A stretch of 64,000 nt of DNA from Secundilactobacillus yichangensis (GCF_016861565.1 NZ_BOLK01000010.1:1-64000), one strand, 5' to 3'. Numbered from the stretch's first letter, positions 43,060 to 51,804 are shown. Translations and numbers: made by a program. The notes: a model not told the origin generated them from the letters alone.

Positions 43060-44313
43060 TCACCCTTTGTTTTCAGCAAAATAACGATCAAAATTCTTCG
43101 AGTAATTATGATTCATCCACTTAATCAGTGCCCAGCGCTTCAAGTTCATATCGTGCGAATACTGATACGTGGTTCCATAACGGCCGGCTCTGATTAATTC
43201 CAATGCTCGGTCCTTATCGGCGTTTTCACGGGCGTATTTCTTGAAGACTCTGGCTGGAACTCCTAACCAAAGCGCGTGCTTGCTTTCGTCTTGATTTCCA
43301 TAAACAGTTGGCTGGTCAACCAGATCCTGCTTGACGTAATCTTTAACTACCCAATCGGCTAAATTATAACCGTTGAGCGTCACGAAGAAGCTGCTGCGTC
43401 CCTGTCGAAGATTGATTTCAAATAATTTGAATGTATCGTCACGTACATCATACTTCATATCAAAGTTGGCGTAACCGGTAAATTCAATTTTTTCCAAGAA
43501 GTCCTTGATCTGCTTGTAAATAGCTTCGTTGTACTCTGGTAAAATTGCCACGTAGTTTCCGATTGCGGACGGTGCTGGGTCTTCCAGCAACGGGTGGCCG
43601 AGACACATCATCTTAACGTGATGATGCTGATCAACGTAGGCGTTCAGTACCCGCATGTTGCTGTCGTCGCCGGGAATGAAGTCTTGCAGAATAAAATCGG
43701 ACTTATAACCGTTAGCATAAGCCGCGTCCAAGACCTTATCAAACTCTTCGCGGGACTGAATCCGGAAAGCTTTCTTCCGGCCTTCAAAATGCACGTCCAG
43801 CCATTCCACACTGTTGGTTGGTTTCAGGGCAACTGGGTAGTCGAAAGGCTGTTCCACAACCGTCTGGCTGTCATGTTCTGCCTTTGAAATTGTCCGGGTC
43901 TTCGGGTATGGCAAACCGTATTTGTCACAAACCTTATAGAAGCGTTCCTTGTTGTTCAACGTTTTCAGTAAATCATAGTCGATGTATGGGCAAATGAATA
44001 CGTCTGATAACTCATCCTTATGCTTAGCAATCAGTTCAGCATAGCCGTCACCGCAGCCAATCAGGATCACTGGTTCTTTATGGTCGCGATAACGTTCCTT
44101 GATTTTCCGCATTGAGTCGATCCAAACGGGATCCTCAGAGAAACCGGGAATCAGTTCCAAATCAACAATTTTAGTGAAACGAGTCGGTGCTAATTGAATT
44201 GAAGCAAAAGCCTTTACGGGCTGGTGGTACAGCTCATACAGCGAACGCGCCATCCCGTATACGTTAAAGTCGCTTCCCAATAAAATTGGGGTAAATTTTG
44301 GTGTTTCTTGCAT
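43060..44313 (-). CDS. aslA: D-aspartate ligase (ATP-grasp, peptidoglycan crossbridge)
   Basis: Cytoplasmic ATP-grasp enzyme of 417 residues that adds D-Asp to the Lys side chain of the UDP-MurNAc peptide. ATG 44313 has GGAGG 9 bases upstream, inside the end of murE. The order is an N-terminal Rossmann-like domain (PILLGSDFNVYGMARSLYEL), then ATP-binding with YPVALKPTNSVEW, LQDFIPGDDSNMRV and the metal motif KLFEINLRQGRSS. Assignment to AslA rests on this fold plus the flanking murE and racD genes. Other carboxylate-amine ligases are less likely here. Confidence 0.88.
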   Translation of the reverse strand: MQETPKFTPILLGSDFNVYGMARSLYELYHQPVKAFASIQLAPTRFTKIVDLELIPGFSEDPVWIDSMRKIKERYRDHKEPVILIGCGDGYAELIAKHKDELSDVFICPYIDYDLLKTLNNKERFYKVCDKYGLPYPKTRTISKAEHDSQTVVEQPFDYPVALKPTNSVEWLDVHFEGRKKAFRIQSREEFDKVLDAAYANGYKSDFILQDFIPGDDSNMRVLNAYVDQHHHVKMMCLGHPLLEDPAPSAIGNYVAILPEYNEAIYKQIKDFLEKIEFTGYANFDMKYDVRDDTFKLFEINLRQGRSSFFVTLNGYNLADWVVKDYVKQDLVDQPTVYGNQDESKHALWLGVPARVFKKYARENADKDRALELIRAGRYGTTYQYSHDMNLKRWALIKWMNHNYSKNFDRYFAENKG

Positions 44314-44314
44314 T

Positions 44315-45850
44315 CTACAATTCCTCCACAGCGTTTTTTGCAATCGTAACATCGGTTGGGTATGGCGTGTTGACACCATTGACCTTCTGGAAAGCATCTT
44401 CACCCTTACCAGCAAGCACGACGATGTCGTCTTTCGTGCTCATCTTGATCGCCGTTTCAATAGCGGTTTTACGATCCATGACGTATTGCACTTTGACGCA
44501 GGAATGATCAATGTGCGCGTCAATTTCTTCGGCAATCTTCTTGGGATCTTCATAAGCGGGATCATCCGTGGTTAAAATGGCCACGTCAGCTTCCTCGCTA
44601 AGCGCTTTACCAAAGCCTTTGCGCCGGGAAACGCCTTTGTTGCCAGTACTGCCAATGACCACGATCACTCGACCAGCACCCGTTTGAACCCGCAAGAAGC
44701 TCAGTAAAGCCTTCAAGCTGCCATAGTTATGAGCGTAGTCGATGTAAATCGTCCCGTGATCCTTGCTGGTCACCATTTCCATCCGGCCAGGAACGTGAAC
44801 ATCCGTCAATGCCGTTTTAGCGTCGTCATAACTGGCTCCGGACAGCGCGCTGGCAATGATAGCACTAGCGGCGTTGCTTTCGTTAAAGTCGCCAGGAACG
44901 TGCAGTTCGTAGCTGCCATCAATGGCTAACTGCTTGGCCTTTTCGGATACCGCCGTGACTTGGAAATCGGACTGATGCAGCGTTTCGTTGGTGTTTTTAA
45001 AGGTCACATCAAGGTCTAACGGCATCTGCAGCTTGGCACCTTCTCGAGCGTAAAGGTAAATATTTTCCGGCTGAGTCGTGGTTTTAGCTGCGTAATACAC
45101 GTCCGCTAAATGATCCGTTTCGGCGTTAATGATGCAGGTTTCGGCGTTCACCAGCAACTGTTCCTTGCAGTGCAAATAGTCCGCGAAAGTTGGGTGCTCA
45201 TTTTCACCAATGTGATCCGGTGAAATATTGAGGAAAATACCAACGTTATACTTCAGGCCGTAAACCCGGTTTTTCTTATAAGCTTGCGAAGACACTTCCA
45301 TAACCAAGTGGGTCATCCCGTTATCCACAGCGTGGCGCATATCATGAAAGAGATCCAGCGATTCAGGGGTGGTTAAGTCCGACTTAAATCGGTCCTCAGG
45401 GGCATTCCCCACGATCCGGTCAATGGTTGAAAATAGCGCTACCCGGTCGTGGGTATGAGCTTGTTCGATACCATAAGTGAAGTACGCTGATGTCGTTTTT
45501 CCCTTAGTCCCCGTGAAGGCAATAATAAAGAGGTCATTTTGAGGATACCCGTAAAAAGCAGCGCCTAACAATGACATGGCTTTTTGAATATTAGTCACGA
45601 TAATGCTGGTTAGTCCCTGGCCTTCTTCGTAGCGGGTCTCAGACACGTATGCTGTGGCTCCTGCTTTTTTAGCGCCGAGTAAATAAGCTGGTTTGAAGTT
45701 CCCCTTACAGAAGAATAAGGTATCGGGTTTAACCGTTTGCGAATTGTAGTTCACATGCTGAAATGTTTGCTTGGAATCAGCTACTGTGACCGTTTTTAAT
45801 AAATCATGTTCATCTAATAAAGTCACCACTTGGGTGATATCAAGTGACAC
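44315..45850 (-). CDS. murE: UDP-MurNAc-tripeptide synthetase, L-Lys type
   Basis: Cytoplasmic Mur ligase of 511 residues that adds the third amino acid to the stem peptide. ATP-binding FTGTKGKTTSAYF, central EVSSQAYKKNRV and NISPDHIGEN, C-terminal IYIDYAHNYGSLKALLSF and TTDDPAYEDP. The last motif is DDPA, where DAP-adding enzymes have DNPR, so L-Lys (or another basic residue such as Orn) is expected. It overlaps translation signals with the D-Asp ligase downstream. The N-terminal 50 residues are typical of Gram-positive MurE. Confidence 0.92.
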   Translation of the reverse strand: MSLDITQVVTLLDEHDLLKTVTVADSKQTFQHVNYNSQTVKPDTLFFCKGNFKPAYLLGAKKAGATAYVSETRYEEGQGLTSIIVTNIQKAMSLLGAAFYGYPQNDLFIIAFTGTKGKTTSAYFTYGIEQAHTHDRVALFSTIDRIVGNAPEDRFKSDLTTPESLDLFHDMRHAVDNGMTHLVMEVSSQAYKKNRVYGLKYNVGIFLNISPDHIGENEHPTFADYLHCKEQLLVNAETCIINAETDHLADVYYAAKTTTQPENIYLYAREGAKLQMPLDLDVTFKNTNETLHQSDFQVTAVSEKAKQLAIDGSYELHVPGDFNESNAASAIIASALSGASYDDAKTALTDVHVPGRMEMVTSKDHGTIYIDYAHNYGSLKALLSFLRVQTGAGRVIVVIGSTGNKGVSRRKGFGKALSEEADVAILTTDDPAYEDPKKIAEEIDAHIDHSCVKVQYVMDRKTAIETAIKMSTKDDIVVLAGKGEDAFQKVNGVNTPYPTDVTIAKNAVEEL

Positions 45851-45911
45851 AATCTTTCATCTCCAATTAATTGAGGCTTAAAATCTATTATTTCACCATT
45901 TTATCCAAAAA

Positions 45912-45940
45912 GAAACCGACATTTCAGCCGGTTTCATATG
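45912..45940 (-). terminator. Rho-independent terminator of asnB
   Basis: Minus strand: GAAACCGGC-TGAAAT-GTCGGTTTC then TTTTT, 13 bases beyond the asnB stop. Confidence 0.85.
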
Positions 45941-45952
45941 GAAAATTGCAGT

Positions 45953-47857
45953 TTAGTTAGCAACTGGAATCTTGTCGATATCTGTACGACGAACTTTGCT
46001 GATCGTATCTGCAGACGTATCCTCTGGGAAGTAAACTTCGTACCAAAGAATAAAGGTGTAGATAGTGAAGATCTTTTGCATCGATGACTTACCATTGATG
46101 TGTTCTTTTAAAATCTCCATTAAGGCATCCGTGTTAAAGAACTTCTTAGCAACGTCAGAGGTAAATGCCTCTTCGATCCGCTTACGGTACTTATCTTCCT
46201 TGATCCAGCTAGCAATTGGGGATGGGAAGCCCATCTTTTCCTTCTTAGCAACCCGTTCTGGCAGTTCAGCCAAAGCAGCAGTCCGCAGAGAAACCTTGGT
46301 TTCGGTACCGCGAATCCGCGTCTTAATTGGCATGGTAGCAGCAAACTTAGCCACTTCTTTATCAACCAGCGGTGTCCGGACTTCAAGGGAGTTACACATA
46401 CTCATCCGATCAGCCTTGTGCAGGATGTCGTACGGCAGCCACGTGTTAATGTCAAAATACTGCATTTGAGTCATTTCATCTTTGCCTTTAACATCGTCAA
46501 AGATATGCTTCGTGTATTCACCAGCATCACGGTTCAAATCAGGGTTCTTCAAGATCTTCTCGCGATCATGGTAATCAAAGACGTAGTTTACCCGGTAGTA
46601 ACGTTCGCTCAGTGGCTCTGCACCACGAACTAAGAACCGACGGCCGTGGAATCTTGGTAAGTTAACCACGGCTTTAGCCAGGCCCTTACGGACAAATCCT
46701 GGCACGTATTTCTGGTAACGTTCGAATGGCTTAGCTTCCAAATAAGTGTTGTAGCCGCCGAAGAACTCATCGGCACCTTCACCAGAAAGCGCAACCTTCA
46801 CCTGCTTACGGGTACCCTTTGACAGGTAGTAAAGCTGCATCGCTGAAGGGTTAGATAACGGTTCATCCATGTAGTACATGATAGTTGGCAAAATGTCGAA
46901 GTAGTCATCACCCGTCATGGTCAACGGTGTGTTTTCCTGATGAATTTCCTTAGCAAATTCGGTTGACCAGCTCAGTTCACTGTACTTAGAGTTATGGAAC
47001 CCTAATGAGAATGACTTGATTGGCTTCAGCTTTGCGGCTTCGTTCAATACGTAACTGGAATCGATCCCGCTTGATAAGAAACTGCCGACTTCAACATCGG
47101 CGATCATATGCGCATCAACGGAATCGTCGACAATCTTACGAATCTTCTTAGCGTCGCCTTCGATAGTTTGGTTCTCATCGATATTGTCATAACTAAACTT
47201 GTAATATTCATGGGTTTCAGTGTGACCGTCCGCCTTATGAATAAAGTAGTGACCAGGCATCAGCTTGAAGACATTCTTGAACATCGTATCCTTTGAAGGA
47301 ATAAATTCGAAGCTTAAGTGAATGGCCAATAAGTCTTCATTAAATTCCTTTTTAAAGTTAGGGTGCTCCAAGAAAGCCTTAATTTCGGAAGCCCAAAGGA
47401 ATGTCTTGCCATCATCATAGTAATACAGTGGCTTGATACCGAAGTGGTCACGGGCACCAAAGACGTCACCGGTTTTAGAATCGTAAATAGCAAAGGCAAA
47501 CATGCCCCGTAAATGCTGGAGCAGATCTGGACCCCAGGCATCGTAACCGTGAATCAGGACTTCTGAGTCAACGTCCGTCCGGAATTCGTAGCCTAAATCC
47601 TGCAGGTCTTTACGAATATCTTTATAGTTATAAATTTCACCGTTAAAAGTTAAAACTTTAGTTTGATCCTGGTTATACATGGGTTGCTTACCATGCGCAA
47701 GGTCAATGATTGATAAACGACGAAAGCCCATTGAGACCTTGTCATCATTAAAGTAAGCTTCATCATCAGGTCCACGATGACGAATACGGTTGGCCATCTT
47801 CACGATCGTATCGCTAGGCACATCTGTCTGGTTGACATAACCAACAAATCCACACAT
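45953..47857 (-). CDS. asnB: Glutamine-hydrolysing asparagine synthase family amidotransferase
   Basis: Enzyme of 634 residues: N-terminal Ntn glutaminase domain with nucleophile Cys2 (MCGFVGYVNQ) and GRRLSIIDLAHGKQPM-like strands (seen as FRRLSIIDLAHGKQPM), and a C-terminal synthase domain with the pyrophosphate loop SFLSSGIDSSYV and ALSGEGADEFFGGY. GGGGA lies 7 bases before the ATG. Next to murE/aslA/racD it may be the AsnH-type enzyme that amidates the D-Asp crossbridge to D-Asn, or else ordinary asparagine synthetase; sequence alone does not decide. The upstream region has a small GGCGC/GCGCC hairpin near 47896. Confidence 0.9.
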   Translation of the reverse strand: MCGFVGYVNQTDVPSDTIVKMANRIRHRGPDDEAYFNDDKVSMGFRRLSIIDLAHGKQPMYNQDQTKVLTFNGEIYNYKDIRKDLQDLGYEFRTDVDSEVLIHGYDAWGPDLLQHLRGMFAFAIYDSKTGDVFGARDHFGIKPLYYYDDGKTFLWASEIKAFLEHPNFKKEFNEDLLAIHLSFEFIPSKDTMFKNVFKLMPGHYFIHKADGHTETHEYYKFSYDNIDENQTIEGDAKKIRKIVDDSVDAHMIADVEVGSFLSSGIDSSYVLNEAAKLKPIKSFSLGFHNSKYSELSWSTEFAKEIHQENTPLTMTGDDYFDILPTIMYYMDEPLSNPSAMQLYYLSKGTRKQVKVALSGEGADEFFGGYNTYLEAKPFERYQKYVPGFVRKGLAKAVVNLPRFHGRRFLVRGAEPLSERYYRVNYVFDYHDREKILKNPDLNRDAGEYTKHIFDDVKGKDEMTQMQYFDINTWLPYDILHKADRMSMCNSLEVRTPLVDKEVAKFAATMPIKTRIRGTETKVSLRTAALAELPERVAKKEKMGFPSPIASWIKEDKYRKRIEEAFTSDVAKKFFNTDALMEILKEHINGKSSMQKIFTIYTFILWYEVYFPEDTSADTISKVRRTDIDKIPVAN

Positions 47858-48045
47858 GTTGTAATCCCCTTTTTAACATTTATTTACCGTTTCACGCGGC
47901 GCAATCTGTGCGCCAATCTCACGACTCGAACGATCAGTGAAAGATGTTACAAGACGTAATTCAAAACACTGTACATTTTATCAAAAAAATCGCTGTAATA
48001 CTAGGAAACATCGTGCCTTATAACGTTTTCTTTAAACTCGCCTCG

Positions 48046-48066
48046 TGTAAGCGTTTGCGGTATAAT
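48046..48066 (+). promoter_or_regulatory. cre-like site and -10 box
   Basis: TGTAAGCGTTTGCG (48046-48059) matches the CcpA cre consensus at all but the last base. TATAAT follows at 48061-48066. Bound CcpA would cover the promoter and repress the gene at 48096. Confidence 0.55.
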
Positions 48067-48095
48067 GTAATTGAACCATGAATGGAGTGATTTTA

Positions 48096-48332
48096 ATGGA
48101 CAATCTTATATTTTTCAACCCCGGTGATTCAATTGCCAATTTTCACGACTACGACGAAGCAGTAAGGAGTGCCCAAATCTACCGCCAGAATCACGTTCAA
48201 GATGGTCACGTCCTGGTTGTTAAGGGTATGGAAAGTCAAAAACAATTTGATATTTTCCTATCAGATAATGAAATTACTCATGACAACGAGCTGGGCAATT
48301 CAAAACCGTATAAGGTGTCAAAAAAATTCTAG
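48096..48332 (+). CDS. Small acidic protein of unknown function (78 residues)
   Basis: ATG 48096 has TGGAGTG 7 bases upstream; an earlier ATG at 48078 is less well placed. Soluble, with many Asp, His and Gln; reads MDNLIFFNPGDSIANFHDYD and later HVLVVKGMESQKQFDIFLSDN. Possibly a small alpha/beta fold. No domain is recognised. It stands alone, with a cre-like promoter in front and the two structured hairpins directly behind, so these might form its 3' UTR. Confidence 0.65.
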   Translation: MDNLIFFNPGDSIANFHDYDEAVRSAQIYRQNHVQDGHVLVVKGMESQKQFDIFLSDNEITHDNELGNSKPYKVSKKF

Positions 48333-48340
48333 GTGCGTAA

Positions 48341-48438
48341 GTGAGCGCTTAAAGAGCGAAATGTAATCATGAAGCGGCGGAAGCCCCTGATTTTTGGGGA
48401 TTCTGTCGCTTTATGGTTACATGCAGCTCTTTGCTCAC
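48341..48438. ncRNA. Structured hairpin element, copy 1
   Basis: Stems from outside in: GTGAGC/GCTCAC, AAAGAGC/GCTCTTT, ATGTAA/TTACAT, GCGGCGGAA/TTCTGTCGC (two G-U pairs) and CCCC/GGGG. Unpaired GCTT, GAA and GCA lie between them. Followed by TGAAGCCCGATA. No coding frame. Copy 2 follows with compensating changes, so the structure seems selected; element type unknown. Confidence 0.7.
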
Positions 48439-48461
48439 TGAAGCCCGATATAAGTGCGGAA

Positions 48462-48556
48462 GCAGGCGCTTAGAGAGCGAAATGTAAGTGAAAAGCAGCA
48501 GAACCCCCGCACTTGGGGTTTTGCTGTTTTTCGCTTGCATGCAGCTCTCTGCCTGC
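48462..48556. ncRNA. Structured hairpin element, copy 2
   Basis: Same architecture as copy 1: GCAGGC/GCCTGC, AGAGAGC/GCTCTCT, ATGTAAGTGAAAA paired with TTTTTCGCTTGCAT through G-U pairs, GCAGCA/TTGCTGT and CCCC/GGGG. The same unpaired GCTT, GAA and GCA are kept, and the flank reads TGGAGCCGGATA. The stem changes keep pairing while single-stranded bases are conserved. Confidence 0.7.
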
Positions 48557-48653
48557 TGGAGCCGGATACCACTTCTGTGATATAACTGAAGCAACATTTT
48601 TAAACACATTAAAATTTATTGCCTTCATTCCAAATTACTAATTCTGAAAGCGA

Positions 48654-49901
48654 ATGGTCAACTTGAACATTCTACGCAGCACTTGTTCTTCACTTCGAAA
48701 TCGTAACTTTCGTTATTTCTGGTTCGGTCAAATCATCTCAGTGATGGGCACCTGGGTTCAGCGGACCGCCCAAACTTGGCTGGTATACCAAATGACCAAC
48801 TCAGCTTTTCTAGTTGGCCTTTTGACCGCCTGCCAATTCATTCCCATTTTGTTGCTGACGCTCATCGCCGGTACCGTCATTGACCGCCATCCCAAAAAGT
48901 TAATTCTCCTCACCACCCAAACTGGGTTCTTGATTCTGGGTGTCGCCATGACCATCTTGGTCTACGCTAAAATTGTCCAGTACTGGGAGATCTTGTTAAT
49001 TGCCATCATCTACGGCTGTCTGCAAAGCTTCGACACGCCAACCCGGCAATCCTACGTGGTGGAATTAGTGGGTCAAAAAGACTTGATGAACGGTATTTCA
49101 CTGAACTCCACCCTGTTTAACCTAGCCAAAATTGCCGGTCCATCCCTAGCCGGTATTTTAATGGTCAAATTCAGCATTGGCTTCTGCTTTCTGATCAACT
49201 CCATTAGTTATCTGGCGGTTTTGCTGGGACTATTTCTGATTCGCCAAACGCCAGCACTGATTGTCAATACCAAAGGGCGCCACGTTTGGAAAGACGTCAA
49301 GGAAGGTTTGCTCTACGTCTGGCACCACGATGCCGTGCGCATGAGCGCTGAACTCATGATCATTGTCTGCACGTTGAACTATAACAATAATGTCATTATT
49401 CCTATTTTCGCGAAAACCGTCCTTAATTCAGGTGCCCAAACCTATGCTAACCTACTGTCCGCCACTGGAATCGGCTCCCTGATTGCGGCTTTCTTGATGA
49501 GTTACCTCTCCCGCTTCGGCCTGCAGCGAAACATCTACCTGGCAGTTGGCCTGGGAACGGCTACACTGCAAACCTTAATGATCTTTATTCACAGCTATCC
49601 CCTAGCCATCGCCATGATGGTTGCCATCGGTTTTTGCAACATGATTTTTCTGAATCAATCAAATGCCTCGTTCCAATTTTCAATTCCCAACGGTCTTCGT
49701 GGCCGGGTAATGAGCATCTATGTGCTGCTCAACCAGGGTACTACCCCCATTGGCAGCCTTTACGTAGGCAGTATGATGGACGTCTTTTCTGGTGCATGGG
49801 GCTTTCCATCTTGCGGCATTTTGGCAATATTGCTGCTGATCCCAGTCCTGTATTTGAACCGAAACTTAGTTCAGCAGTGGTTGCATCCTACTCACCTTTA
49901 A
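48654..49901 (+). CDS. MFS transporter, DHA3 family
   Basis: Membrane exporter of 415 residues. Visible features: FRYFWFGQIISVMGTWVQRT at the N-terminus, typical of EntS-like and macrolide-efflux proteins of this family, GTVIDRHPKKLILL (motif A) after helix 2, and LRGRVMSIYVLLNQGTTPIG in the second half. About 11-12 hydrophobic segments. The upstream ribosome binding site is weak (GAAAG). It follows the hairpin elements and converges with the small operon at 49904. Substrate unknown. Confidence 0.88.
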   Translation: MVNLNILRSTCSSLRNRNFRYFWFGQIISVMGTWVQRTAQTWLVYQMTNSAFLVGLLTACQFIPILLLTLIAGTVIDRHPKKLILLTTQTGFLILGVAMTILVYAKIVQYWEILLIAIIYGCLQSFDTPTRQSYVVELVGQKDLMNGISLNSTLFNLAKIAGPSLAGILMVKFSIGFCFLINSISYLAVLLGLFLIRQTPALIVNTKGRHVWKDVKEGLLYVWHHDAVRMSAELMIIVCTLNYNNNVIIPIFAKTVLNSGAQTYANLLSATGIGSLIAAFLMSYLSRFGLQRNIYLAVGLGTATLQTLMIFIHSYPLAIAMMVAIGFCNMIFLNQSNASFQFSIPNGLRGRVMSIYVLLNQGTTPIGSLYVGSMMDVFSGAWGFPSCGILAILLLIPVLYLNRNLVQQWLHPTHL

Positions 49902-49903
49902 GC

Positions 49904-50167
49904 CTATTTCCTAGTACCACCAGGCTGCTTCGCATAAGGCAGTGTCATGCTCTTCCCGTTTGACTGAATATCCAGAAAATGATCCTGATCATGCCGCACG
50001 AAAGTAACGGGTGGCTGAACGCTGAGCTGAGCGTACTCACTGGTCAGTGAAACGAGCTCTTCGCCGCTAGCGGACAGCTGATACCCAATGCTATCGAAGA
50101 ACAGTTTAATCTCTGCTTTTCGTTGCCGTAAGTGCAATTCTGCAACGTCGCCGATGAGCAATTGCAT
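49904..50167 (-). CDS. Hypothetical protein (87 residues), third gene of a small operon
   Basis: ATG 50167 starts 2 bases after the preceding stop, with AGGGGA upstream. Soluble; alternating strands and one helix (MQLLIGDVAELHLRQRKAEI, LSVQPPVTFVRHDQDHFLDI). Ends in a basic GGTRK. No family recognised. Translational coupling with the genes at 50169 and 50545 suggests a joint role. Confidence 0.6.
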   Translation of the reverse strand: MQLLIGDVAELHLRQRKAEIKLFFDSIGYQLSASGEELVSLTSEYAQLSVQPPVTFVRHDQDHFLDIQSNGKSMTLPYAKQPGGTRK

Positions 50168-50168
50168 G

Positions 50169-50564
50169 TTATTCAATCCCCTTTTCTGGTGACTTATCTT
50201 CAATGTAGTCAATTGCTTCTAATAGATGATCTTTAAACCCTATCAAATCGTAATACGCCATGGACTTCGACGGGATGGAGACAATCTGGCTTGATAAATT
50301 CAGCAACACCTGCAAATAACGCCGGTGCAGCCGCTGAGACGCCATTGGTTCACGCCTGGACAGCTTCTGATTTGCCTGATAACTGTCCCGAATTGCCAGC
50401 CGCAACCGGCGATTTTCCTGAATGACGGCTTCAAAGTCGCTCTGCTTGCGCACCGCTTCTTCCACGTAAGTGATCTGCCAGTGCCATTGCTGCAGCTGAA
50501 TCAAAATTGCCTGCTTGGCGCTTTGGTAATCACTGAAATCAACCTTACTTTTTTCGGTTGGCAA
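50169..50564 (-). CDS. Hypothetical helical protein, second gene of a small operon
   Basis: About 131 residues from TTG 50564, which overlaps the upstream gene by 20 bases; the start is uncertain because the longer frame lies inside that gene and no ATG is available nearby. The protein is helical and basic (QAILIQLQQWHWQITYVEEAV, then RRLRLAIRDSYQANQKLSRRE), perhaps a helical bundle. Its stop touches the start of the 87-residue gene. No family is recognised. Confidence 0.55.
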   Translation of the reverse strand: MPTEKSKVDFSDYQSAKQAILIQLQQWHWQITYVEEAVRKQSDFEAVIQENRRLRLAIRDSYQANQKLSRREPMASQRLHRRYLQVLLNLSSQIVSIPSKSMAYYDLIGFKDHLLEAIDYIEDKSPEKGIE

Positions 50565-50760
50565 GAGCTTGCTTTCCCTTTTCCGTGAGCCCGTTAATGT
50601 ACGGCTCAGCGTCAATATAACCAGCATCGATCAGGGGCTGCGGATCACCGCCAATCACGTTGTCACAGTAGTCCACAAAGTGCCGTGGACTGGTTCCAGG
50701 CTCCACCTTACCCGAAGCGATTGCATCTAAAATATTATAATCTGTATCCGTTAATTCCAT
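50545..50760 (-). CDS. Small winged-helix-like protein (71 residues)
   Basis: ATG 50760 has GGAGG 8 bases upstream. The sequence DTDYNILDAIASGK, then QPLIDAGYI, then NGLTEKGKQALANRKK reads like a compact winged helix of the kind found at the C-terminus of MarR or PadR proteins, so it may bind DNA or be a regulatory subunit. First gene of a three-gene operon with overlapping starts and stops. No experimentally known family is recognised. Confidence 0.62.
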   Translation of the reverse strand: MELTDTDYNILDAIASGKVEPGTSPRHFVDYCDNVIGGDPQPLIDAGYIDAEPYINGLTEKGKQALANRKK

Positions 50761-50830
50761 GATAGATTCCTCCAATTAATTTTAAACCGAGAATAGTCTT
50801 GTTCCGGGTGTTTCGCAAGCATTTACACAC

Positions 50831-50870
50831 AAAACGCATGTTGCAGCAATTTTACTGCAACATGCGTTTT
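50831..50870. terminator. Bidirectional Rho-independent terminator
   Basis: AAAACGCATGTTGCAG / CTGCAACATGCGTTTT, 16 perfect pairs with A and T runs, directly after the Rgg gene. Confidence 0.92.
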
Positions 50871-50871
50871 A

Positions 50872-51780
50872 TTACGGCGTTAAATCAGCCAAAGATTCGC
50901 CCTTTTCGTAACGGGTATTCAAAGCGGCTGCCTTAACTTCAATCACTTGATTATCGTTGATGCGGGCAAAAGCCAGCACCTCGTTGATCAAACGGTCAAC
51001 GACTTCTTTATCCTGTTTTTCTTCAATGGCGTTTTTCGCAGCCAGAAACTTCAGCCGTGGCAAGAAGTAGGTCACGTGGTGTTCCGCACACATGTCCACA
51101 CCTTTAGCCACCAGTTTTTCACTAGCTTTTAGCTGGCCAACCGAATTATAGTAACTAGCCGTGAAGAAAATCATGGTCAGCAACCGCAAATAGTTGTCAC
51201 CCACTCGGTTAAAGTACAGTTGTTCGTCCTTCAGCACGTTGCGGATAAACGAATGAACTTTTTTGAAGTAAAAGTTAGCACGGTCCGTCTGCTGCAGCCG
51301 GTTATACATCACACCGGAGCCAACGTAGACCAACTGGGTGAAGATGGTTTCGTGGGACTCGTCTAAATCATTTAAGATTTGCGAAAAGTCGTACAAAACC
51401 TCTTCCGGCGGCTGATTGATCAGTGCCCCCATGAAACCCCGCAGGTAGTAGAACTGCATCTTTAACAGAATCGAATCCAACTGCTGCTCATCGATAGCAG
51501 AGAGGCCCTTCAAAACCCGTTGATAATTTTCCATAATAAGTTCCCGCTCAAGTGAATCCAAATCCACCTTGAGCTGGTTGGCACTGACTTTATTCGATTC
51601 GTTCAAGTCATCAATGGTGAGTCCGATCCGCGCGCAGAGCTTTGATAGAATCTTCAGCGATGGCACGTGACCGCCACTTTCAAATTTACTCAGCGTTGAT
51701 TGGGTGCAGATGCCCTCACACATTCTGACTTGCGAAATATGCAGCGATTTACGTCGCTCAACAAATTTTGCGATATCCAT
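50872..51780 (-). CDS. Rgg/GadR/MutR family transcriptional regulator
   Basis: Regulator of 302 residues: an N-terminal XRE-type helix-turn-helix (ICTQSTLSKFESGGHVPSLK) and a C-terminal TPR-like helical domain with the family's length. ATG 51780 is preferred over TTG 51789. Rgg proteins often respond to short exported hydrophobic peptides; I see no peptide gene next to it, so it may act without one or sense another signal. It lies 24 bp after the Fe-S assembly gene on the same strand. Confidence 0.88.
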   Translation of the reverse strand: MDIAKFVERRKSLHISQVRMCEGICTQSTLSKFESGGHVPSLKILSKLCARIGLTIDDLNESNKVSANQLKVDLDSLERELIMENYQRVLKGLSAIDEQQLDSILLKMQFYYLRGFMGALINQPPEEVLYDFSQILNDLDESHETIFTQLVYVGSGVMYNRLQQTDRANFYFKKVHSFIRNVLKDEQLYFNRVGDNYLRLLTMIFFTASYYNSVGQLKASEKLVAKGVDMCAEHHVTYFLPRLKFLAAKNAIEEKQDKEVVDRLINEVLAFARINDNQVIEVKAAALNTRYEKGESLADLTP

Positions 51781-51804
51781 TGAAATCAACCCTATTCTTA
51801 TTGT

